Source: Nitrospira sp. | Lineage (GTDB): Bacteria > Nitrospirota > Nitrospiria > Nitrospirales > Nitrospiraceae | DNA length: 64,000 bases | Reading direction: 5' to 3' | NCBI GenBank assembly: GCA_024760525.1 | Contig: CP060499.1 | Location: 3,369,501 to 3,433,500 of the forward strand | Part shown: positions 15,857 to 24,974 of the stretch, one piece after another | Position numbering within the stretch: position 1 is the first letter of the stretch | How the letters are laid out: each line of letters begins with the position of its first letter | Notes under the pieces: generated by a model | Told to the model about the DNA's origin: nothing | Databases searched by the model: none | Seen by the model: only the letters and a program-made list of their open reading frames with translations | Made by a program: the position numbers and the translations under genes

Positions 15857-18800
15857 ACTCTCACCCGTTCGTGCACCTGCATGTCCATTCGGACTATTCA
15901 CCGATGCGCGGCGTGTCATCGTTGGAAGAACTCTGCGTTTCGGCACACCGGCAAGGGTCGCCGGCCATGGCGTTGACCGATACGAACGGCTTGTACGGTG
16001 CGATTCGATTTGTCGAGCACGCTAAGCACCAGCGGCTCCGGCCGATTCTCGGCGCCGAACTGACGACGGCCGATCATCGGGCGGTCTTGCTGGCAAAAAC
16101 ACCGGACGGTTACGCCAATCTCTGTCGCGTGCTGTCGGAACGGCATTGCAACCCCTCGTTCGACTTCCTCGGATCGATCTCACGCTATCGGGACGGTCTG
16201 ATCCTTTTCACAGATGACGAAGCGGCGCTCATGGCTTGGGCCAAAGAGTCACGGCAAGATCTCTATGTCGAAGTGACACCTGGGCTCACGATGCACCATA
16301 CACTGCTCTTCAGTCGCCATATCGAGCTTCCACCTGTCGCCACCAACCGCGTGTACTTCTCCCAAGCAGACGGCTTTGCCACGCATCGCCTATTGCGTGC
16401 CATCGCCCTCAGCACAACTCTGTCACGGTTGCCGGAAGATGCCTGTGGTCGACCCACGCAATGGCTGATGCCGCCTACGCTCATGGCATCTCAATTCCCT
16501 CACATCACGGAAGCAGTGGAGAACACCGTCCGTATCGCCGACGCGTGTTACAGCGACTGGCGTTTCGGCGAAACCATCTTCCCGGCCTTTCGCCGGCTGA
16601 CCGACGCAGACGCATTCATGACGCTCAAAGAAAAGACCTATTCCGGGGCACATGAACGATATGGTGCCATTTCGCAAGAGATTCGCGATCGGATTGAAAA
16701 AGAGTTGGCGATCATCCGAGAGAAACGTTTTGCCCACTATTTTCTGGTCGTGGAAGACATCGTCCAGGAGTCAAAGCGGACCACCTGTGGCCGTGGTTCA
16801 GTCGCGGCCTCGATCGTCTCGTATTGTCTCAACATCACCCATGTCGATCCGATCAAGCACCACCTCTTCTTTGAACGGTTTCTCAATCCCGGCCGCAAGG
16901 ATCCACCGGACATCGATATCGATTTTGCGTGGGACGAGCGCGATGACGTTTTGGGATGGGTATTCAAGCAGTATGGCGACCGCCAGGCTGCCATGGTGGC
17001 GAACCAAAACAGCCTCGGCTTCCGGGCCGCAATCCGCGAAGTCGCCAAAGTGTACGGCATGCCGGCCGACGAAATCGGCAGGGTGTCTTCACGCGTGGTA
17101 CGTCAAAAAGATCTCCTTGGCTTTTCCACTCCACCGACCATCCGGCAATGGCTCCATCGATTGTCACAAATCCTACGACTGAAAGCGCCGTGGCCCGAGA
17201 TTTTGGCTCAGGCGCTGAGGGCACAGAACCACTTTCGTCATCTTTCTATGCACTGCGGTGGGGTCGTCATCGTGCCGGACGACATTCGGCGCTATGTGCC
17301 GGTCGAGATCACGGCGAAGGGCCTTCCCGTTATCCAATGGGAAAAAGATCAGACAGAGGACGCCGGGCTCGTAAAGATTGACATCTTAGGCAACCGGTCG
17401 CTGGGCGTCATTCGGGATGCCTTAGTCGCCATCGCCACGCACACGGGCCGGCAGATCGATTATGAAGCCTGGGATCCATTGAATGATCCTGCCACGCAGG
17501 AAGCAATCCGATGCGGCAATACGATCGGGTGCTTCTACATCGAATCGCCCGCCACCCGTCTTTTATTGAGAAAGCTATGGATCGGCATGCCGCCTCACCG
17601 CCGTGCGGTTGCCGATGTATTCGAGTATCTGGTCATGGTTTCGTCCCTGGTCAGACCTGCCACCACTCCCTTCGTCGAAGACTTCATCCGACGAGCGCAA
17701 GAAGATTCCTGCGCCTACTGGCATGACAAGTTGAAGGGAGTTTTGGATGAAACACACGGCATCATGACGTATCAGGAAGACGTCTCGAAGGTGGCGATGG
17801 CCCTGGCGGACTTTTCTGTCGAAGACGCGGATCAGCTGCGCAAGATCATCAGCAAGAAGCACAAACAACGGCAACTACAGGACTACTATCAGCAGTTTTG
17901 CCGCGGAGCAGAAAAGAATCATGCTTCACTGGAGATCATCGACAGAATCTGGAAGATGATCATGAGTTTCGCCGGCTACAGTTTTTGCAAACCTCATTCG
18001 GCCAGCTATGCGCAGGTGTCGTTCAAATCCGCGTATCTCCGAACTCACTATCCGGCGGAATTCATTGCCGCCGTCATCAGCAACCAGGGGGGCTTTTATT
18101 CGACTTTCGCATACGTCTCGGAGGCCAGGCGCATGGGATTGGCCATCCTCCTGCCGGACATCAACGCAAGCGATTGGGCCTACCGCGGTAAAGGCGAACG
18201 GCTGCGGATGGGCCTGATGCAGATCAAGACCATCCCTCAAGAGTTCGGCGAAAGAATTGTCGGGGAACGTACTCAGAATGGCTTCTATCGGTCGTTTCAG
18301 GATTTTCTGGGGCGTGTGAAGCCGGAGCCGGCGCATGCCAGAACATTGGTCCGCGCCGGCTGCTGTGACTCCATCGCCGGCGAGCTGACAAGACCGGCCT
18401 TGCTCTGGCGCCTGTACGCAGGAAGCGATTCCACGTCAAACCCCTTGCCGGTGCCCGACGACTATTCTGCTGTTCAGAAGCGGGCCCATGAAATCGAGTC
18501 GTTCGGATTTCTTGCCAGCCGCCATCCTTTGACCCTTTACCGCAAGCAGATCGAACAGCTCCGACCGGTGCCGGCCTCCCAGATGCATCGCTTCGTCGGC
18601 CAGCGCATCACGATGGTCGGCTTGCTAATCACGGAAAAGGCCGCTGAAACGAAGCACGGCCATGCCATGGAATTTATGACCCTCGAAGACGTCAGCGCAC
18701 TGTACGACGTCACGCTGTTCCCCGACGTCTACCGCCGTTGCTGTCATCTGCTCTCGCCAAACCAACCATACGTGGTTCGTGGACTGGTAGAAGAAACATT

Positions 18801-18900
18801 CGGTGTCGTGACACTGACCGTGCATGATCTCCGACTCCTGGAACCGACCATGGGCGACATACGGGACCGGTTGAGCCGGCATGAATACGCTGGTAATTGA
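15853..18900 (+). CDS. dnaE2: error-prone DNA polymerase III alpha subunit (DnaE2)
   Basis: A 1015-residue C-family polymerase, shorter than replicative DnaE (about 1150), as is usual for DnaE2. The N-terminal PHP domain starts VHLHVHSDYSPMRG (His8, His10, His12, Asp14). The polymerase active site is PDIDIDF (Asp353, Asp355) with the third acidic residue in VKIDILGNRS (Asp510). The KPHSASYAQVSFKSAYL block and a C-terminal OB-fold (MVGLLITEKAAETKHGHAM) follow. It is coupled by ATGA to imuB. Together they form the mutagenic translesion pair known from ImuA-ImuB-DnaE2 cassettes. Confidence 0.96.
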   Translation: MNSHPFVHLHVHSDYSPMRGVSSLEELCVSAHRQGSPAMALTDTNGLYGAIRFVEHAKHQRLRPILGAELTTADHRAVLLAKTPDGYANLCRVLSERHCNPSFDFLGSISRYRDGLILFTDDEAALMAWAKESRQDLYVEVTPGLTMHHTLLFSRHIELPPVATNRVYFSQADGFATHRLLRAIALSTTLSRLPEDACGRPTQWLMPPTLMASQFPHITEAVENTVRIADACYSDWRFGETIFPAFRRLTDADAFMTLKEKTYSGAHERYGAISQEIRDRIEKELAIIREKRFAHYFLVVEDIVQESKRTTCGRGSVAASIVSYCLNITHVDPIKHHLFFERFLNPGRKDPPDIDIDFAWDERDDVLGWVFKQYGDRQAAMVANQNSLGFRAAIREVAKVYGMPADEIGRVSSRVVRQKDLLGFSTPPTIRQWLHRLSQILRLKAPWPEILAQALRAQNHFRHLSMHCGGVVIVPDDIRRYVPVEITAKGLPVIQWEKDQTEDAGLVKIDILGNRSLGVIRDALVAIATHTGRQIDYEAWDPLNDPATQEAIRCGNTIGCFYIESPATRLLLRKLWIGMPPHRRAVADVFEYLVMVSSLVRPATTPFVEDFIRRAQEDSCAYWHDKLKGVLDETHGIMTYQEDVSKVAMALADFSVEDADQLRKIISKKHKQRQLQDYYQQFCRGAEKNHASLEIIDRIWKMIMSFAGYSFCKPHSASYAQVSFKSAYLRTHYPAEFIAAVISNQGGFYSTFAYVSEARRMGLAILLPDINASDWAYRGKGERLRMGLMQIKTIPQEFGERIVGERTQNGFYRSFQDFLGRVKPEPAHARTLVRAGCCDSIAGELTRPALLWRLYAGSDSTSNPLPVPDDYSAVQKRAHEIESFGFLASRHPLTLYRKQIEQLRPVPASQMHRFVGQRITMVGLLITEKAAETKHGHAMEFMTLEDVSALYDVTLFPDVYRRCCHLLSPNQPYVVRGLVEETFGVVTLTVHDLRLLEPTMGDIRDRLSRHEYAGN

Positions 18901-18987
18901 TAGCACCCACCCAGCCCAATGAGCCGGAAACCCTTTTCGACGTGGATTCTGTGCTCTATAAATCCGCTGATGCCTACATCCTGTTAG

Positions 18988-19061
18988 TGAGCCGATTTCA
19001 TCTTTAATCGGCTCATATTTAATGCTTTCCATGAGCCGATTAGCTGATATAATCGGCTCAT
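18988..19061 (+). promoter_or_regulatory. tandem inverted-repeat operators and promoter of the fic gene
   Basis: Two copies of one inverted repeat lie here. Copy 1 has 9-bp arms TGAGCCGAT/ATCGGCTCA (18988-18996 and 19007-19015). Copy 2 has perfect 12-bp arms ATGAGCCGATTA/TAATCGGCTCAT (19031-19042 and 19050-19061). Their centres are about 44.5 bp apart, near four helical turns. Copy 2 contains a perfect TATAAT (19048-19053), and its last bases are the AT of the fic start codon (19060). Initiation about 7 bases after the -10 would fall on that ATG, and no ribosome-binding site is present, so a leaderless mRNA is predicted. Confidence 0.75.
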
Positions 19062-20160
19062 GACGTACAATTGGCAGCAACCGGACTGGCCTGACTTTCA
19101 ATATGACCTCTCTGGAATGGAGGAAGCTCTGTTCCAGCTTGCCGAAAAAACCGGTCGAGCCAGCGGGCTCCTCAAAGGACTGACAGCTGACGCGCAGATA
19201 GAGGCAATGATCGAAATGATGGTGGTTGAAGCGATCAAGACTTCTGCGATCGAAGGAGAGCTGCTGAGCCGAAAGGACGTCATGTCTTCGATCCGGAAGA
19301 ATCTGGGGATAGAGACAGGCCAGCCTACCGGGGACAAACGCGCCCAAGGCACCGCCGCGCTGATGCTCGCGGTCCGCAACGGTTTCGCCGTTCCCCTGTC
19401 GAAGGAGACACTCTTCGAATGGCACCGCATGATCATGACTGGACACCGACACGTGGCTGCGGGGCAATGGCGAACCCATACTGAACCGATGCAGGTCGTA
19501 TCCGGCGCAGTGGGACGTGAACAGGTGCATTTTGAAGCCCCGCCGTCGTCGCGCGTTCCGGAAGAAATGGCGCGGTTCATCCAATGGTTCAACGACACGG
19601 CGCCCGGTGGATCGAAAGAAATCCGCAAGGTCGCTGTGCGTTCTGCCATCGCCCACCTCTATTTCGAATCCATCCATCCCTTTGAAGACGGCAATGGGCG
19701 GATTGGAAGGGCATTGTCCGAAATGGCCTTGTCGCAGGGGCTCGGACAGCCTGCCTTACTCAGTCTGTCGCGAGCCATCGAAGCCACGCGGCGGGACTAC
19801 TATGATGCGCTGAAAGTGGCGCAGCAGGCGAACGAAGTAACACCCTGGATCACATGGTTCGTCAACAAGGTCCTGGAGGCGCAGACTCAAGCTGAAGAAC
19901 AGATTGATTTTACCCTGAAGAAGACGCGACTCTTTGACCGGTTTCGGGATCAACTCAACGACCGACAGACGAAGATTCTTCGCCGCATGCTGGAGGAAGG
20001 ACCGAAAGGCTTCGAAGGAGGCATGAGCGCCAAGAAATACATGTCACTCACCGGCGCGTCAAAAGCGACCGCGACACGCGATTTGCAGGATCTGGCAGAG
20101 AAGGGCATCTTCGCGCCGGCCGGCGGCGGCCGGAGCACGCGTTACCAGATCAGCTTGTAG
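19060..20160 (+). CDS. Fic-family protein (DUF4172-Fic-winged-helix type)
   Basis: Fic proteins usually AMPylate target proteins. This 366-residue protein has an N-terminal DUF4172-like region (MTYNWQQPDWPDFQYDL). An inhibitory-helix motif is present as Thr61-x3-Glu65-Gly66 in TSAIEGE, and the catalytic Fic motif HPFEDGNGRIGR is at residues 206-217 with all key residues intact. The C-terminal third (about 290-366) looks like a winged helix, ending GASKATATRDLQDLAEKGIFAPAGGGRSTRYQI. This layout, an N-terminally autoinhibited Fic with a DNA-binding tail, fits autoregulation through the repeats at 18988-19061. It stands alone between dnaE2 and ychF. The 226 bases after it (20161-20386) hold nothing I can identify. 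Confidence 0.93.
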   Translation: MTYNWQQPDWPDFQYDLSGMEEALFQLAEKTGRASGLLKGLTADAQIEAMIEMMVVEAIKTSAIEGELLSRKDVMSSIRKNLGIETGQPTGDKRAQGTAALMLAVRNGFAVPLSKETLFEWHRMIMTGHRHVAAGQWRTHTEPMQVVSGAVGREQVHFEAPPSSRVPEEMARFIQWFNDTAPGGSKEIRKVAVRSAIAHLYFESIHPFEDGNGRIGRALSEMALSQGLGQPALLSLSRAIEATRRDYYDALKVAQQANEVTPWITWFVNKVLEAQTQAEEQIDFTLKKTRLFDRFRDQLNDRQTKILRRMLEEGPKGFEGGMSAKKYMSLTGASKATATRDLQDLAEKGIFAPAGGGRSTRYQISL

Positions 20161-20386
20161 CCACACGACGAACAGTCAGAAGAAAACAGGTTTCACAATG
20201 ACCTTAAGCCCTCCAGCCTTGAGGAAGGGGCGCTGGTGAGATCTCATCGAGGCTTCAGCGACATGAGTTGGACGCACGACGAGATGTAGGACGTGACGAT
20301 CATGGACGAGGGAATCACCCGCTGCCCTTCGCGGAAGCACCGTTATGGTGAACCAAGCGATGGCAACAGGATTCGCGAGTGAATGA

Positions 20387-21478
20387 CTAGACGTTAAATC
20401 TAAAGTAGACGATATCCGCTTCTTTGATGACGTAGTCTTTGCCTTCTAGGCGGAAGAGTCCCTTCTCCTTCACTTTCGCTTCCGTCCCGCAAGCCAGCAG
20501 ATCGTCGTAGTGATAGACCTCGGCGCGGATGAAGCCGCGTTCCATGTCGGAGTGGATTTTGCCCGCCGCTTGAGGCGCCTTGGTGCCCCGTGGAATCGGC
20601 CAGGCGCGAGATTCGATCTCGCCGGCGGTGAAGAAGGTCACCAAATCCAGCAGGGTATAGGCTTCGCGCGTCAACCGCACAAGTCCTGATTCGGTCAGCC
20701 CCATTTCGTTCAGAAAGTCCGCCCGCTCGCTCTCAGGCAACGACGACAACTCCGCTTCCAGCTGCCCGCAGATCGTCACGACCCGGGCGCCACGCTTCGC
20801 CGCAAACTCGCGTACCGTCTGCACCATGGCCTCATCGGCATTCTTCCCCTCGGAGACATTGGCGATAAACAGAACCGGTTTGGCGGAGAGCAATTGACAT
20901 TCGTTGAGAATCAACCGCTCTTCCACCGGATATTCCCGGTTGCCCAACCACTCGCCTTTATCGAGCAACCCGATCAGTTTGGCGAGAAACTCCACTTCGA
21001 ACGCGGCCTTCTTGTCTCCCGCTCTCACCTTTTTCTCGGTCTTTTGCTTCCGACGATCGAGAGTCTCCAAATCAGATAACATGAGCTCGGTTTCGATCAC
21101 CCCGATATCACGGAGCGGATCGATCCCGCCGCTGACGTGAACCACGTCGGTTCCTTGGAAACACCGCACAACATGCAGCAACGCATCCACTTCGCGGATG
21201 TGGCCAAGAAATTGATTGCCGAGTCCTTCGCCTTTGCTGGCCCCCTCGACGAGCCCGGCGATGTCTCGCACTTCCAGCGTGCTGTAGGTCGTTCTCTTCG
21301 ACGTGAAGATCTCGGTCAGCTTGATGAGGCGGGGGTCCGGAACCAGTGCAATGCCGGTGTTGGGATCCACCGTCGCAAAAGGATAATTGGCCGCCAAGGC
21401 GCCGCCGCCGGTCAGCGCATTGAAGACGGTGGTCTTGCCGACGTTCGGCAAGCCGATCATGCCGCAACAGAGGCCCAT
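20387..21478 (-). CDS. ychF: redox-regulated ATPase/GTPase YchF (OLA1 family)
   Basis: A 363-residue Obg-like P-loop protein that binds ribosomes and hydrolyses ATP. It has the Walker A GLPNVGKTTVFNALT, DIAGLVEGASKGEGLGNQFLGHI (switch II region) and the altered specificity motif NVSE in FIANVSEGKN, where GTPases have NKxD. A C-terminal TGS-like domain ends YVIKEADIVYFRFNV. It starts immediately after the pth stop. Confidence 0.97.
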   Translation of the reverse strand: MGLCCGMIGLPNVGKTTVFNALTGGGALAANYPFATVDPNTGIALVPDPRLIKLTEIFTSKRTTYSTLEVRDIAGLVEGASKGEGLGNQFLGHIREVDALLHVVRCFQGTDVVHVSGGIDPLRDIGVIETELMLSDLETLDRRKQKTEKKVRAGDKKAAFEVEFLAKLIGLLDKGEWLGNREYPVEERLILNECQLLSAKPVLFIANVSEGKNADEAMVQTVREFAAKRGARVVTICGQLEAELSSLPESERADFLNEMGLTESGLVRLTREAYTLLDLVTFFTAGEIESRAWPIPRGTKAPQAAGKIHSDMERGFIRAEVYHYDDLLACGTEAKVKEKGLFRLEGKDYVIKEADIVYFRFNV

Positions 21479-22072
21479 TTAGTTCGTGTCCTCTTCTTCG
21501 TTCGTGAGCTTTTCCCTGACATTGAACTGATTCATCGCGACCTCCGGTCCTCGATGAATCAGACATTCCAGTGCATCGACGGCTCGATCGAGACAAGGTT
21601 CAAAGACGACCAACTCATCTTTCGACACCGGCTCCAAGACATAGTCGGCGGAATCTTGGCCCGGGGCAGGCCGGCCGATCCCGATCTTCATCCTGACAAA
21701 CTGCGGAGTTCCGAGCGACTCGATGATGGACTTGATCCCGTTATGTCCCCCATTGCCCCCGGCCAGTTTAATCCGCAGCCGCCCTGGCTCCAGGTCCAGA
21801 TCATCGTGGACGACAATGAGATCGCCGGGGGTGAGCGTGAATTCGCGCAGGAGGCCTTTCAGTGGAGGACCGGAAATATTCATCCAGTCGAGCAGGCCGG
21901 CAAGCTCGATCAGTTCCCTTCCAAGTCGCCCGGAGCCTCGCTGGGCTGTGCCGCGAGGTGAGAGCCGGATCGACCATCGAGCGGCAGCCCGTTCGATGAC
22001 CCACATACCGACATTGTGGCGGGTCTGGGCGTAGGCTCTGCCGGGGTTGCCCAGTCCAACGAGAAGGCGCAA
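21479..22072 (-). CDS. pth: peptidyl-tRNA hydrolase
   Basis: Pth recycles peptidyl-tRNA. The 197-residue protein opens MRLLVGLGNPGRAYAQTRHNVG (catalytic His in RHNVG) and has VHDDLDLEPGRLRIKLAGGNGGHNGIKSI and RMKIGIGRP, all family hallmarks. It starts two bases after rplY and ends adjacent to ychF; the order prs-rplY-pth-ychF is common. Confidence 0.97.
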   Translation of the reverse strand: MRLLVGLGNPGRAYAQTRHNVGMWVIERAAARWSIRLSPRGTAQRGSGRLGRELIELAGLLDWMNISGPPLKGLLREFTLTPGDLIVVHDDLDLEPGRLRIKLAGGNGGHNGIKSIIESLGTPQFVRMKIGIGRPAPGQDSADYVLEPVSKDELVVFEPCLDRAVDALECLIHRGPEVAMNQFNVREKLTNEEEDTN

Positions 22073-22074
22073 TG

Positions 22075-22863
22075 TTACTTCTTCTTTTCGGCTTCTTTCT
22101 TTTCAGCCTTGGGAGCCGCGGCGGCTTCTTTCTTTTCTCCTGCCTTGGCTTCCCCGGCAGGCGCTGCCGCACCCGCTTTGGCTGGTTCGGCACCCGCAGC
22201 ACCTTCAGCCCCAGCCGCTGCTTCCTTACCTTTCGCCAGAACCTCCGGCTCCCCTGCGGGGCCCGCGGTGCTGGTGAGCAAGGCTTCGAGTTTAGCGTCC
22301 GACATCGGCGCAGCGACGCTGACGACCATCTGATCAGGATCGTCCAAGAAACGGACCCCTTCGCGCGCTCCAAGGTCCTTCAAATGAATACCACTGCCGA
22401 TGGTCAACGATGAAGCGTCGATCTCGACGTGGTCCGGTAGCGCCGCTGGAAGACATTCTACGTGCACCTCGCGCATGTTGTGGTGCAACACACCGCCTTC
22501 TTTGACTCCGGCGGGAACCCCGCCGATGACCTTGATGGGGACTTTCACCCGAATCGGCTTGCTCATGGAAATCTCAAAGAGATCTGCATGCAACACAGCC
22601 CCACTGACCGGATCCACCTGAAAATCCCGCAGCAACGCGGTGCGATTCGGCTTGGACTTGGCGCCGTTCACCGTCAGAGAGATCAACGCGGTACTACCGG
22701 CATGAGATTTTAAAATTTTGATTAATTCATCGGGGTTGACGGTCAGCAAGAGACATTCCCCTTGGCCGTAGAGCACCGCCGGGATTTTTCCCGACCGCCG
22801 CATGGACCGTGCGGCGCCCTTGCCCGCTTGTTCTCTCACTGCCACTGTCAAATCGAATTTCAT
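22075..22863 (-). CDS. rplY: 50S ribosomal protein L25, CTC type
   Basis: A 262-residue long-form L25/CTC protein that binds 5S rRNA. The N-terminal L25 domain (MKFDLTVAVREQAGKGAARSMRR, then GKIPAVLYG) is followed by the CTC beta domain (PIRVKVPIKVIGGVPAGVKEGG). The tail of about 60 residues consists almost only of Ala, Lys, Glu, Gly and Pro. A GGAGGAAG site precedes the ATG. The low-complexity tail is unusually long. Confidence 0.96.
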   Translation of the reverse strand: MKFDLTVAVREQAGKGAARSMRRSGKIPAVLYGQGECLLLTVNPDELIKILKSHAGSTALISLTVNGAKSKPNRTALLRDFQVDPVSGAVLHADLFEISMSKPIRVKVPIKVIGGVPAGVKEGGVLHHNMREVHVECLPAALPDHVEIDASSLTIGSGIHLKDLGAREGVRFLDDPDQMVVSVAAPMSDAKLEALLTSTAGPAGEPEVLAKGKEAAAGAEGAAGAEPAKAGAAAPAGEAKAGEKKEAAAAPKAEKKEAEKKK

Positions 22864-22917
22864 GATCTTCCTCCGTCTCCTCCGCTTCCGACGCCATACC
22901 CCGTCGATACGGGTCGC

Positions 22918-23859
22918 TCAGGCAAATAGTGAACTCACCGACTCATCTTCATGAATCCGTCTGATGGCCTCCCCTAGCAGAGGCGCCACCGACAATTGAT
23001 GCAACTTCGGGCAAACCAGTTCTTTCCCCCGCAGCGGAATGGTGTTGGTCACGACGACCTGAGACAGACACGACGCCTGTAGTCGTTCCAAGGCCGGCCC
23101 AGATAGCACCGCATGCGTGCACGCCGTCATCACTTCCCGGGCTCCTTGATCGACGCAGGCCTGGGCGCCTTGCACAATCGTGCCGGCCGTATCGATCATG
23201 TCATCCAAGAGCAACACGCTTTTCCCTTGCACGTCGCCGATGATGTTCATAATCTGCGCCTGGTTTGGGCCTTCGCGCCGCTTGTCGATGATCGCCAGAT
23301 TGGCCTGGAGACGTTTTGCAAATGCCCTGGCCCGCTCCACACCGCCGGCATCCGGCGACACGACGACCATGTCCGCAACTTGTTTCTTCACAATGTAGTC
23401 CAGCAAGACCGGGAGCGCATACAAATGGTCCACCGGCACGTTGAAAAACCCTTGGATCTGTCCGGCGTGAAGGTCCATCGACAATACACGATCGGCACCG
23501 GCGGTCGTCATCAAGTCCGCAACCAACTTCGCGGTGATGGGAACACGCGGTTGATCCTTGCGGTCCTGACGAGCGTACCCGAAATAGGGCACAACGGCGG
23601 TGATGCGGTTCGCCGACGAACGTTTCAATGCATCGATAATGATCAACAACTCCATCACGGAATCATTGACCGGCTGACAACAGGACTGCACGACGAACAC
23701 GTCGGCGCCCCGCACATTCTCATCGATCTTGACCCGAATCTCTCCGTCGCTGAAAGACGCGACGGTGGCTTCACCCAACTTCTGCCCGAGATAGGCACAG
23801 ATTTCATGGGCAAGCGATAGGTTGGCGTTGCCGGAGAAAATTTTCAGTTCCCTGTTCAT
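22918..23859 (-). CDS. prs: ribose-phosphate pyrophosphokinase
   Basis: PRPP synthetase makes phosphoribosyl pyrophosphate for nucleotide, His and Trp synthesis. The ATG at 23859 gives a 313-residue protein beginning MNRELKIFSGNANLSLAHEI, as in the family; the frame extends 37 codons further but without homology. Key blocks are YFGYARQDRK, DLHAGQIQGFF, VVSPDAGGVERA and LLDDMIDTAGTI (the PRPP-binding loop). About 205 bases separate it from ispE; I checked this gap for the tRNA often present between them and found none. Confidence 0.97.
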   Translation of the reverse strand: MNRELKIFSGNANLSLAHEICAYLGQKLGEATVASFSDGEIRVKIDENVRGADVFVVQSCCQPVNDSVMELLIIIDALKRSSANRITAVVPYFGYARQDRKDQPRVPITAKLVADLMTTAGADRVLSMDLHAGQIQGFFNVPVDHLYALPVLLDYIVKKQVADMVVVSPDAGGVERARAFAKRLQANLAIIDKRREGPNQAQIMNIIGDVQGKSVLLLDDMIDTAGTIVQGAQACVDQGAREVMTACTHAVLSGPALERLQASCLSQVVVTNTIPLRGKELVCPKLHQLSVAPLLGEAIRRIHEDESVSSLFA

Positions 23860-24065
23860 AAGGCTTGCCTGGGCCGTCTTCTCGCGTGTCACTAACGTCC
23901 TGGATTCTCTAGTGGTTCTTGTGCGGTGAGTGAAGGCGGTTTCGGTCAACCGTCCCCTCGGTCGCTGCACACACTACTGGGGAAACCAATCAAAGGGTGA
24001 AACTGTATCGGAAATCTCAGGCTTCTGTCAATAAACGCGCGCCGATACTTTTAGGGATGGACCGG

Positions 24066-24974
24066 CTAGGAATGAGAACACATGGCCGCCGTGAACACCT
24101 TGAAATGCGGCTCGTTTGAAAAAACCGTCTCTGCGTGACGGGCCGCGGCCTCGCCACGAAACACACCGAAAACCGTCGCACCGCTGCCTGATAGCAACGC
24201 AGCCTCGGCCCCTGCCGCCAGCAGCTGCCGTTTAATATCGTCGAGCGCGGGATGCGCCTTAAATACAGGCGACTCAAAGTCATTTTCTGCTGTCTCAAGC
24301 ACGTGTTCCCATTCTAATTCACGTGTTGCCCCCAGCGAGGCGTGAGAATCGGACAACGGCACAATTCCGGTTCGGCTTGTGGAGAGCTGCTGATACGCCC
24401 ACTTCGTTTCGACCGGGAAGCCCGGATTGACCAAGACCGCCCATCGACTTCCAGTGATGTGCACCGGGGTCACCTTCTCACCTCGCCCCTCCACGATCGC
24501 AGAAGGGGCGAAAAAGAAAAACGGCACATCGCTTCCGAGCGCTTGACCGACCTCGGCCATCTTCTCCGCCGACCATCCTAACCTCAACAGCCGGTTCAGT
24601 CCGAGGATGGTCGCAGCCGCGTCGCTGCTCCCGCCTCCTAACCCAGCCCCCATCGGGATCCGCTTTGTGAGGGTCACGTCCAATCCAACGGGTCGTCCAC
24701 TCTGTTCGAGCACCGCCGCCGCAGCACGATAGACCAGATTGGAAGGATCCATGCTCAAGGACGGTTCATCGCATCGCAATGCGATGGTCGTATCACCGTG
24801 ATTGATGGAAATCGAGAGTTCGTCTTCCAGCCTCACCGTCTGCATCAATGACCAGAGGTTATGGTAGCCGTCAGGTCGACGGTCCAAGATTCGGAGCACG
24901 AGATTGATCTTGGCAGGCGCAGGAACGGTAATCGACGAAGGGGAACCTGTCGATGCAGGAGAGGGATTAGTCAC
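24066..24974 (-). CDS. ispE: 4-diphosphocytidyl-2-C-methyl-D-erythritol kinase
   Basis: IspE is the GHMP kinase of the MEP isoprenoid pathway. The 302-residue protein has VPAPAKINLVLRILDRRPDGYHNL, the ATP loop PMGAGLGGGSSDAAATI and the C-terminal LLSGSGATVFGVF. It starts with GTG at 24974, overlapping the pilR stop by eight bases, so it is co-expressed with the pilus regulators. Confidence 0.96.
   Translation of the reverse strand: MTNPSPASTGSPSSITVPAPAKINLVLRILDRRPDGYHNLWSLMQTVRLEDELSISINHGDTTIALRCDEPSLSMDPSNLVYRAAAAVLEQSGRPVGLDVTLTKRIPMGAGLGGGSSDAAATILGLNRLLRLGWSAEKMAEVGQALGSDVPFFFFAPSAIVEGRGEKVTPVHITGSRWAVLVNPGFPVETKWAYQQLSTSRTGIVPLSDSHASLGATRELEWEHVLETAENDFESPVFKAHPALDDIKRQLLAAGAEAALLSGSGATVFGVFRGEAAARHAETVFSNEPHFKVFTAAMCSHS

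Noticed and set aside
18988..19015. Rho-independent terminator after dnaE2
   Set aside because: The stem is not followed by a T-run and is repeated at 19031-19061 with the fic promoter inside, so an operator explains it better.
23860..24065. tRNA gene between prs and ispE
   Set aside because: This position often holds a tRNA in other genomes, but neither strand shows a cloverleaf, a T-loop or an acceptor stem here.
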